Shown: piece by piece, positions 57,951-64,000 of the stretch | How the letters are laid out: each line of letters begins with the position of its first letter | Position numbering within the stretch: the first letter of the stretch is position 1 | Assembly: GCF_009720525.1 (NCBI RefSeq) | Contig: NZ_CP043930.1 | Coordinates: 7,390,001-7,454,000 of the forward strand | Length of the DNA: 64,000 nucleotides | DNA from: Gimesia benthica | Lineage (GTDB): Bacteria; Planctomycetota; Planctomycetia; Planctomycetales; Planctomycetaceae | Reading direction: 5' to 3' | The notes under the pieces: generated by a model | What the model saw: the letters and a program-made list of their open reading frames with translations, nothing else | Databases searched by the model: none | What the model was told of the DNA's origin: nothing | Translations under genes and position numbers: made by a program

Positions 57951-58245
57951 CCAGCCAGGAGCAGTTCCCGATATCGAAGCTTTGACGGAACAGTTTCAGA
58001 AACTGAATAAACGCAAAATTGAATCCGAACGCGACCTGGTGAATGCCGAGCAGAATCTGAACGAGCTCAAGCAACAGGCGCAGGAAGAGTATGGCACCGA
58101 TCAACTGGAAGAGCTGAAAGCAAAGCTGCAGCAGATCAAGGATGAGAATGCCCGCAAACGGGCCGAGTATCATCAGAGTCTCGCGAAGATCGAAACCGAA
58201 CTCTCCAAAATTGAAACCGCACATCAGTCAGCAGACGCTTCCTGA
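57940..58245 (+). CDS. Small coiled-coil protein in the split SbcC operon
   Basis: 101 residues from the ATG at 57940, inside the end of the nuclease gene. After PGAVPDIEALTEQFQKLNKR almost the whole chain is heptad-like helix (LVNAEQNLNELKQQAQEEYG, LEELKAKLQQIKDENARKRA, SLAKIETELSKIETAHQSA). No signal or enzyme motif. It may supply part of the return strand of the coil missing from the C-terminal ATPase half, or bridge the subunits. No named family recognised. Confidence 0.8.
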   Translation: MTNDQPGAVPDIEALTEQFQKLNKRKIESERDLVNAEQNLNELKQQAQEEYGTDQLEELKAKLQQIKDENARKRAEYHQSLAKIETELSKIETAHQSADAS

Positions 58246-58268
58246 ACCGGCCAAATGGAAAGTGAGCC

Positions 58269-58970
58269 ATGCAGAGCGACATGACTTCTCAATCTGATTC
58301 TGAGACCGAGCCCGGGGAACTGCGGTCTCCCTTGAGCCTGCAGCGCCGCTGCTGGGAACTTTCCGCGGTGCGCAAACAGAAAGAGAAAGACCAGGCCCAG
58401 CTCAAACAGCTTTTGCAGGAAACGGAACAGTACCTGGGGATCTCCGAGCAGGTCACCGAAGCTTTGGAGACCTTAAGCGGTCAGCTGTTCGAGCAGGAAC
58501 TGCAGATGATTCAGGAGAAACTGACGATCGCCCTCCAGGAAGTTCTGGAACAGCCACTCAAGCTCAAGGCGGTCGCTGAATGGAAACGCAATGCCGCCAC
58601 GGTCGAATTTCAGATCGAACGGGAAGGCAATACGGAAGACATCATGCGGGGGCAGGGGGGTTCGGTGGCCAACATCCTCTCGGTCGGCCTGCGGATGTTC
58701 GCGCTCATGACGCTGGATGAAACAGAACACCGGCGGGTACTCGTTCTGGACGAACAGGATTGCTGGCTCCGTCCCGATCTGGTACCACGGTTAGTGAAAA
58801 TTATTCATGAGGCGGGGCAGGCACTCGGCTTCCAGATTATCATGATCAGTCACCACGATCCGGTAATGTTTGAACGTTATGCTGACACCATTTTCCAGTT
58901 CACTCCCTCTCCCGAAGGGGTAAAGGTAGAACGCGTGGAAACGGATCGACACCAATATGATTCAACCTGA
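58269..58970 (+). CDS. C-terminal half of a split SbcC/Rad50-like ATPase
   Basis: 233 residues, 23 bases after the coiled-coil gene. Coil of about 70 residues (26-96: RKQKEKDQAQLKQLLQETEQ, LSGQLFEQELQMIQEKLTIA), then beta strands (KAVAEWKRNAATVEFQIERE), a signature-like loop MRGQGGSVANILSVGLRMFA (126-145; S132), Walker B RRVLVLDEQDCWLRPD (D161-E162) and H-loop IMISHHD (H195/H196). There is no Walker A, which lies in the 55670 gene. The signature is unusual (GGSVANILS instead of LSGGE-like). The head would be completed by pairing with the N-terminal half, as in canonical Rad50 where the two halves are one chain. Confidence 0.85.
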   Translation: MQSDMTSQSDSETEPGELRSPLSLQRRCWELSAVRKQKEKDQAQLKQLLQETEQYLGISEQVTEALETLSGQLFEQELQMIQEKLTIALQEVLEQPLKLKAVAEWKRNAATVEFQIEREGNTEDIMRGQGGSVANILSVGLRMFALMTLDETEHRRVLVLDEQDCWLRPDLVPRLVKIIHEAGQALGFQIIMISHHDPVMFERYADTIFQFTPSPEGVKVERVETDRHQYDST

Positions 58971-59008
58971 ACCGAAATCGAGACACCATTGAAGGACCAG
59001 ACCCACTG

Positions 59009-60397
59009 ATGACATCGCCAACATATAAGACTGCTCCTGTCCCTTCTCCGAAAATGCCGAACGGGATTCCCTACATTGTCGGTAACGAAGCAGCAGAACG
59101 CTTCAGTTATTACGGCATGCGAGGCATCCTCGTGATCTTCATGACGCAGTATCTGCTCAATGCAGAGGGGATGAAAGATTACATGAGCGATGAGCAGGCG
59201 ACGAAATACTTTCATCTGTTTGTCGCCGCCGTTTACTTTTTTCCACTGTTGGGGTCTATTATCTCCGATGTATTCTGGGGCAAATATCGGACGATTCTGA
59301 CATTGTCGATCGTTTACTGTTTCGGCCACCTGGCGCTGGCCATTGATGAAACGCGGTCGGGGTTGCTGGTCGGTCTGACTTTGATTGCCATCGGCGCCGG
59401 GGGGATCAAGCCCTGTGTCTCCGCGCATGTGGGCGATCAGTTCGGAAAGCAAAATCAGCATCTGCTCAGCCGGGTCTTTGGCTGGTTTTATCTGTCGATT
59501 AACATGGGGGCCTTTGTCGCTTCCTTATTGATTCCGGTGATCCTCAAGAGCTATGGACCACATTACGCATTTGGACTGCCGGGAATCTTGATGCTGATCG
59601 CCACCATTCTGTTCTGGCTGGGACGCAATGAATTTGTGCACATTCCCGCTTCAGGCTGGGAGAAATTCCGCTCGGAAACATTTGGCAAGGAAGGCCTGCA
59701 GGCGCTGCTGAATCTGTCGGTACTCTATTATGTGTTTCTCCCCGTCTTCTGGTCGCTCTTCGATCAGACGGGCTCCTCCTGGGTACTCCAGGGAACAAAG
59801 ATGAAGCACATGATCGGCAGCTATGAACTGGGAGCGGCCGAAATTCAGGCACTCAATCCCCTGTTTATTTTACTGCTGGTGCCGACGTTTACGTATGTGA
59901 TTTACCCACTGATCGACAAAGTCTTTCCGCTGACACCCCTGCGAAAAATCTCTATCGGTTTCTTTCTGGCGGCCGCCTCGTTTGCGATCAGCGCCCTGCT
60001 TGAATCATGGATCATCCGTGCGCCTGATAACCCTCCCCATATACTCTGGCAGGCGATCCCCTATCTGGTTTTGACCTCTGCAGAAGTCATGGTTTCGATT
60101 ACCTGCCTTGAATTTTCCTATACTCAGGCTCCCAAATCGATGAAGTCATTCATCATGTCACTCTTCTTTCTTTCCATGACGGTGGGGAATCTGCTGACTG
60201 CGGGTGTGAATGAAGTCATTATGGTTGATGAAGAGAGCTCATACCTGGAAGGCGCCAGATACTTCTGGTTCTTTTCCGGACTGATGCTGGTGGCCGCGGT
60301 ACTGTTTGTGTTCGTTGCGCAGCGCTATAAAGGGAAAACGTATATTCAGGATGACGCCGTAGATCAGGCGCAGGCTGAGGAAGAGGGGATTCATTGA
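59009..60397 (+). CDS. POT family proton-dependent oligopeptide transporter
   Basis: 462 residues, 12 membrane segments or more. POT signatures: GNEAAERFSYYGMRGILVIF (ExxERFxYY), FPLLGSIISDVFWGKYRTIL, AIGAGGIKPCVSAHVGDQFG, RVFGWFYLSINMGAFVAS and FWSLFDQTGSSWVLQG. It takes up di- and tripeptides with protons. Start at the ATG 59009, 38 bases after the split ATPase operon; it may be read through from it but functional linkage is not expected. Confidence 0.95.
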   Translation: MTSPTYKTAPVPSPKMPNGIPYIVGNEAAERFSYYGMRGILVIFMTQYLLNAEGMKDYMSDEQATKYFHLFVAAVYFFPLLGSIISDVFWGKYRTILTLSIVYCFGHLALAIDETRSGLLVGLTLIAIGAGGIKPCVSAHVGDQFGKQNQHLLSRVFGWFYLSINMGAFVASLLIPVILKSYGPHYAFGLPGILMLIATILFWLGRNEFVHIPASGWEKFRSETFGKEGLQALLNLSVLYYVFLPVFWSLFDQTGSSWVLQGTKMKHMIGSYELGAAEIQALNPLFILLLVPTFTYVIYPLIDKVFPLTPLRKISIGFFLAAASFAISALLESWIIRAPDNPPHILWQAIPYLVLTSAEVMVSITCLEFSYTQAPKSMKSFIMSLFFLSMTVGNLLTAGVNEVIMVDEESSYLEGARYFWFFSGLMLVAAVLFVFVAQRYKGKTYIQDDAVDQAQAEEEGIH

Positions 60398-60530
60398 TCT
60401 CTGTGCGAAACTTCAGCAGATCGCTTTTCTTTATGGTTCATTCTGCATATGATTTGCATATGTAATTGGCAGGGCGAATTGAAATCGCTATTAAAACACT
60501 TAGTTTCATATATTTCGGGAAGGAATGAAA

Positions 60531-61163
60531 ATGCGAATTAATAATTTATTGGCTGTCGTCTGCTGCAGCGGGGCGCTCGCCCTGTTTACCGGTTGTGCCG
60601 GACAGGATGAAACCCGCACATTCGATGAAAAAGACTCCCAGGCTTCCGCGGAAGCAGAACATGACCATGGACACGATCACGAACACGCCCATGGCCCCAA
60701 CGGCGGTCATCTGCTGGAAGTGGGGGAAGAACAGTACCACGTGGAAGTTGTCTTTGACGGCGATAAACGCACGCTGACCGCGTTCATTCTCGGTCCTGAT
60801 GCCAAAGCTGCTGTTCCAATCGCTGCAGAGTCCATCGACTTTGATATGGAAGTTGGCGACAAAGAACACGAAATTCCGCTGGCTGCCAAACCTCTGGAAG
60901 GGGAAAAGGACGGCAAGTCCTCCCGTTTCGTAGCCGAAGGCAAAGCCATTCCGGAATCGATCAAAAAAGAATCCGATCTGAATGGGCACTTCCACCTGGA
61001 TATCGGCGAAAATCATTTTCATGTTGACCTGAAGCACGACGGTCACGGCCATGAGCATGGCGATCATGATCACGATCATGCACATGAAAAAGAGCCGAAG
61101 AAAGAGGAAGCCAAAACAGAAGAACCCAAAAAGACTGAAGACAAACCTGCTGACAAAGAATAG
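60531..61163 (+). CDS. His-rich lipoprotein, probable metal-binding
   Basis: 210 residues. AAGGA fits the ATG at 60531 (six-base spacing) better than 60525. Lipoprotein signal with lipobox LFTGC (C22). Two histidine-rich segments: HDHGHDHEHAHGPNGGH near 44-61 and HGHGHEHGDHDHDHAHE near 173-189; between them a beta-rich domain (GEEQYHVEVVFDGDKRTLTA, LNGHFHLDIGENHFHVDLKH). The C-terminus is Lys/Glu-rich. Likely binds Zn, Ni or Cu in the envelope; a metal buffer or chaperone role is inferred. Similar proteins occur with efflux systems; the following gene is an HlyD-domain protein, though on the other strand. Confidence 0.88.
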   Translation: MRINNLLAVVCCSGALALFTGCAGQDETRTFDEKDSQASAEAEHDHGHDHEHAHGPNGGHLLEVGEEQYHVEVVFDGDKRTLTAFILGPDAKAAVPIAAESIDFDMEVGDKEHEIPLAAKPLEGEKDGKSSRFVAEGKAIPESIKKESDLNGHFHLDIGENHFHVDLKHDGHGHEHGDHDHDHAHEKEPKKEEAKTEEPKKTEDKPADKE

Positions 61164-61183
61164 TCGCAGTCTTTGAATCGAAC

Positions 61184-61223
61184 AAAAAAACGCCCCTGGA
61201 AATTAATCCCCGGGCGTTTTTTT
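61184..61223. terminator. Bidirectional terminator
   Basis: CGCCC / GGGCG-type stem (61191-61216) flanked by seven A (61184-61190) and seven T (61217-61223), between the convergent lipoprotein and GAF-HlyD genes. Confidence 0.9.
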
Positions 61224-61247
61224 GTTTTCGGTATCGTCTGTCGGCTG

Positions 61248-63269
61248 TTAGAACCAGAAGTAACGACGGGCGGTTTCCACCACATCACCGAACAGCACAT
61301 AGAACAGGCTGCGTTCGCCGCAGTCGATCTTGGCGCTCACTTCAGCACCAATTCGCAGCATCGGCAGTGCTTCTTCATCGAATGTTGCATAGGTTTCCAC
61401 AATCGACCCTACCTCTTCGGCGTGATTGGCCCGTGTTGAGATTTCGGTGACTTCCCCTTCGTAGGTCAGTTCGTTGGACGTTGCCAGAATGAATTCGACC
61501 GGCAACTCGATGTCACCCTTCTTCTCAGCAGCTCTGAGGATGTGCCCCATTCGCTTTTCTTCTACGTCCAGTTCCAGCTGCCAGGGACCGTTGGGATCCA
61601 TGATCTCCATCAGCAGTTCACCCCGCTGCACCGGACGGTTAATCAGCAACTGTTCAACCTGGAATGTGGTGACGACGCCATCGATGGGAGCCCGCACATT
61701 CAGTTTGTCGAGTCGCTCGTTCAGAATCTGCAGATGACGTTCGGTACCTGCGATCTGGGTGCGTGTTTCATTCAGTTTCCCGCGGAGATTGATGATATCT
61801 TCCACCGGGCGTTTATTGTTGGAATCCGATTGAAGCTGGGCATTCACTGCCAGCATCGACAGGCGGAGTTCGTTCAGTTTATTCTCCGCATCTACAGCCT
61901 GGGCTTTCAGGTCTTCGTTGCGGATTTCCACCAGCAGATCACCTTTTTTCACCTGCTGTCCACTCTCTACATGAATCTTGACGACTTCGCCTTCCCAGTT
62001 GGTAAAGACTTCCCGCTGAATGGTCGGCATCAGTCGACCGTCACAGTTGACGCGATAATCATAGGGAACCATCGCCAGTGTCACGCCGGCAGCGACGAGC
62101 AGTGCGATCACGACCAGGGTTTTGACGAGCGTTTTACCACGCAGCGAAGCAAAGATGCGCCCGACCATCCGCCAGAGCGGCATCAGGAAAATGCTTTCGT
62201 AGTTGCGGGAATTGGCAATCCCGCTGGCGATGTGCCCCGACAACAGATCGGCGCGGCTTTCCAGATGAGGTCGCGGCTGGCTGTCGGTGATCTGTTCGAC
62301 GATCAGACCGCCAATCAGTTTGCGGGGTTTATCGCTGGTACGCCCCAGGGCTTCGTCATCACTTTTGACAATTTTTTCCGGTTCGAAAAGCGGCACAATC
62401 ATGATCATGCGGGTTCCGCTTTCCTGCAGGTAATCGGCCAGAGGTTCTTCAATCTGCGGGGGAATGGCATCGACCGACCCTGAGTAGATGAAGTTCTCAC
62501 GCATCGCCAGAACTTTGTTGGAGAGCTTGGAGAGCAGTCGGACCGTATTGGCCCGCTTGTTGACTTTGTCCTGCCCGTTGATTGCTTCGATGACTGTTTT
62601 TTTGCCGTACTGCATCGCCAGGCTGACGCGGTCGGCATTCAGGAGCTGACGACCATCATTCACGACGGTCGCCGCGACTTCAGACAAATCCAGGCTGCGG
62701 TGCAGCTGCTGAACGAACTGGTCGACTTCTTCCCAGACTTCGAGGGATGCATCCGACTGATTGGCTTTGTCGCGCTCTGTCAGATAATGTGAGGCATAGC
62801 CCGACATCTGCTCGACAAACTGCAGGTAACCTGAGTGAGCCTGTTTGGGAGCATTCGATCGCTGGAAGATTTCGATGACACCGACCGGCTTTTTGCGAAT
62901 CGTCAGCGCCGCCACCACGATCAGGTTATCGGTGGGCAGGTGGACATCGCTCTCACCATCGGCAGTAAAGATGCGTGCTTCAGCCGTGGAAATGACATCG
63001 GAGAGCAGTCGCTGGTTTTTCAGAATCGCCTCTGGTTCTTCGTAGAAACCGGTGTCTGCCAGATTGACTTCACTTTTGATGGTCAACCGACCGCTTTCAT
63101 CGATTAACCAGGCAGCACCTGCCGTTGCTCCCAGTCCGGCTACCACGCGTCTGAGAAATTCACGGAAGAATGTCTCGGGGGCGACGTTGGAATGAGCAAA
63201 CTCTTCGATTTCCCGCGCAATACGAATGACACGTTCACGGGTCTGAGTGGGCGATTGAGTGCTGGTCAT
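61248..63269 (-). CDS. GAF-GAF-transmembrane-HlyD fusion protein
   Basis: 673 residues. Two GAF-like sensory domains in the cytoplasm (about 20-165: AGAAWLIDESGRLTIKSEVN, PVGVIEIFQRSN; and about 185-355: LLNADRVSLAMQYGKKTVIE, RMIMIVPLFEPEKIV, LIGGLIVEQI). One membrane segment near 385-405 (VKTLVVIALLVAAGVTLAM). Then an HlyD/membrane-fusion module with lipoyl half-motifs (GEVVKIHVESGQQVKKGDLL, RAPIDGVVTTFQVEQLL), a hairpin coil between them and a barrel end. HlyD proteins link inner-membrane exporters to the outer membrane; here the part is coupled to ligand sensing. Such fusions are known from planctomycetes beside peptidase M50/efflux proteins; none is in this window downstream. Confidence 0.9.
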   Translation of the reverse strand: MTSTQSPTQTRERVIRIAREIEEFAHSNVAPETFFREFLRRVVAGLGATAGAAWLIDESGRLTIKSEVNLADTGFYEEPEAILKNQRLLSDVISTAEARIFTADGESDVHLPTDNLIVVAALTIRKKPVGVIEIFQRSNAPKQAHSGYLQFVEQMSGYASHYLTERDKANQSDASLEVWEEVDQFVQQLHRSLDLSEVAATVVNDGRQLLNADRVSLAMQYGKKTVIEAINGQDKVNKRANTVRLLSKLSNKVLAMRENFIYSGSVDAIPPQIEEPLADYLQESGTRMIMIVPLFEPEKIVKSDDEALGRTSDKPRKLIGGLIVEQITDSQPRPHLESRADLLSGHIASGIANSRNYESIFLMPLWRMVGRIFASLRGKTLVKTLVVIALLVAAGVTLAMVPYDYRVNCDGRLMPTIQREVFTNWEGEVVKIHVESGQQVKKGDLLVEIRNEDLKAQAVDAENKLNELRLSMLAVNAQLQSDSNNKRPVEDIINLRGKLNETRTQIAGTERHLQILNERLDKLNVRAPIDGVVTTFQVEQLLINRPVQRGELLMEIMDPNGPWQLELDVEEKRMGHILRAAEKKGDIELPVEFILATSNELTYEGEVTEISTRANHAEEVGSIVETYATFDEEALPMLRIGAEVSAKIDCGERSLFYVLFGDVVETARRYFWF

Positions 63270-63945
63270 AGAGTTAACTTACCTGTTTGATCGATCGATG
63301 GATTTCCGTTTTCCATTTCTGAAACGAGACTCTTTCAGAAATTATACGGTATGTTTGACGTAAACTATGGTTTTTTGCTGGTTCCACACGCGATTTTCAC
63401 TGTGTGGACAATCTTACATACCCTGATTTTATTCGGGGGGAAGGGCGAATGCAAAAAGACAATTTGTCGTAAATCTCTTTTTTTTCGCATGTTGCGGAAA
63501 AGAAACGGACAAAGTGAGTAATCGCTCCAGTGGCCCGGAGCCGTAAAAACATACCCTGTTATAAGAGACGGTCAAATATTTGAAGTATAACATGCGTAGA
63601 ATCAGAACAGGCCATAATTGGAAAATAGAACATGACTTACGGTCAGGCATTGACAGGCAGGGAGCCTGGGAATCGTCTCAAAAATCGAAAACAGGATAAA
63701 CTGGGTAATCTGTTCCGGTTGTGATGACCTGCTGCGGGAGTTCAACATGTCGTTATGTTCTGAACTAGCCCGTAAAAAACGTTTGTTCCACTTCAGAAAT
63801 TGCTTGTGAGTAGTGTGAACCGGGCGTTAGATATGAGGCACTGAAGTGTCTATATTTATATATGTCAGACTCTCCAGTCTCGATCAGCGTTGAAATGCAG
63901 GCTTTTTGCTTCGGGAACCTTAAGATTCAGTTTTAGGATCAGGAT
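63270..63945. other. Intergenic region before the terminal lipoprotein gene
   Basis: About 680 bases, AT-rich with several poly-T/poly-A tracts. The only open frame of note (63429-63650, minus) has no ribosome binding site and is rejected. Presumably holds the promoter of the GAF-HlyD gene and that of the gene starting at 63946. Confidence 0.4.
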
Positions 63946-64000
63946 ATGAATTTCAAAATGAAACACGTGTTGTACACAATGCTGCTGACCGCAGGATGCA
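63946..64000 (+). CDS. Start of a lipoprotein gene, cut by the window end
   Basis: The ATG at 63946 follows AGGATCAGGAT. The 18 visible residues MNFKMKHVLYTMLLTAGC are a lipoprotein signal peptide with lipobox LTAGC. The rest of the protein is outside, so its function is unknown. Confidence 0.6.
   Translation, partial: MNFKMKHVLYTMLLTAGC

Noticed and set aside
63429-63650. 73-codon minus-strand frame near the window end
   Set aside because: No ribosome site, composition atypical for this genome.

Overview
The window looks like a chromosomal segment of a planctomycete, most likely a marine Planctomycetaceae of the Gimesia type. This is inferred from family content: an array of GYF-domain/DUF1559 proteins, DUF1080, a DUF6807/PmoA-like protein, a CRTAC1 (FG-GAP/ASPIC-UnbV) protein, an iduronate-sulfatase-like sulfatase, a Tat-exported Gfo/Idh/MocA oxidoreductase, a giant alpha-2-macroglobulin, and a GAF-HlyD fusion. 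kdsB points to a Kdo-containing envelope. Base composition is moderate. I saw no tRNA, rRNA, CRISPR array or transposase gene.

Layout. 1-9.5 kb: the 5' part of a cardiolipin synthase gene (frameshifted), a 2061-residue alpha-2-macroglobulin whose thioester motif is lost, a GT-C-like membrane protein and a small exported LTxxQ-like protein. 9.5-15.3 kb: housekeeping genes prs-mutS and, divergently, serC with a nucleosidase. 15.3-19.7 kb: five tandem GYF_2/DUF1559 paralogues, one frameshifted and one reduced to GYF plus membrane anchor. 19.9-23.5 kb: an overlapping operon of creatininase, CRTAC1 and TPR proteins. 23.5-24.4 kb: two Hsp20 genes. 24.6-32.9 kb: an MFS transporter with a small membrane protein, DUF1080, TPR, rpsT, an SDR, a TIM-barrel isomerase and sat. 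33-36.3 kb: an accessory island of nested dispersed repeats around two tandem leucine-rich-repeat genes. 36.3-47 kb: secreted and membrane proteins, with a sulfatase divergent from a Gfo/Idh/MocA plus DUF6807 pair. 47.3-54.2 kb: an ECF sigma factor, maf, truB, pyrG, kdsB, a DUF420 protein, a response regulator and a frameshifted trpF. 54.3-64 kb: a lactonase-family propeller protein, the split SbcC/SbcD-like operon, a POT peptide transporter, a His-rich lipoprotein, the GAF-HlyD fusion and the start of a lipoprotein.

The most interesting system is at 55670-58970. Four tightly coupled genes encode an SMC/Rad50-like ATPase cut in two. The N-terminal half has Walker A, a long coil and a terminal CPTC zinc hook. 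Then come an SbcD/Mre11-like nuclease, a small coiled-coil protein, and a C-terminal ATPase half with a signature-like loop, Walker B and H-loop. The break falls just after the hook, so the parts could reassemble into a multi-subunit Mre11-Rad50-like DNA-end-processing complex. Two further general observations: three genes (cls, a DUF1559 gene, trpF) are each broken by one missing base in a five-base G/C run where six would restore the frame, and comparing repeat copies lets two insertion events be read directly from the sequence.
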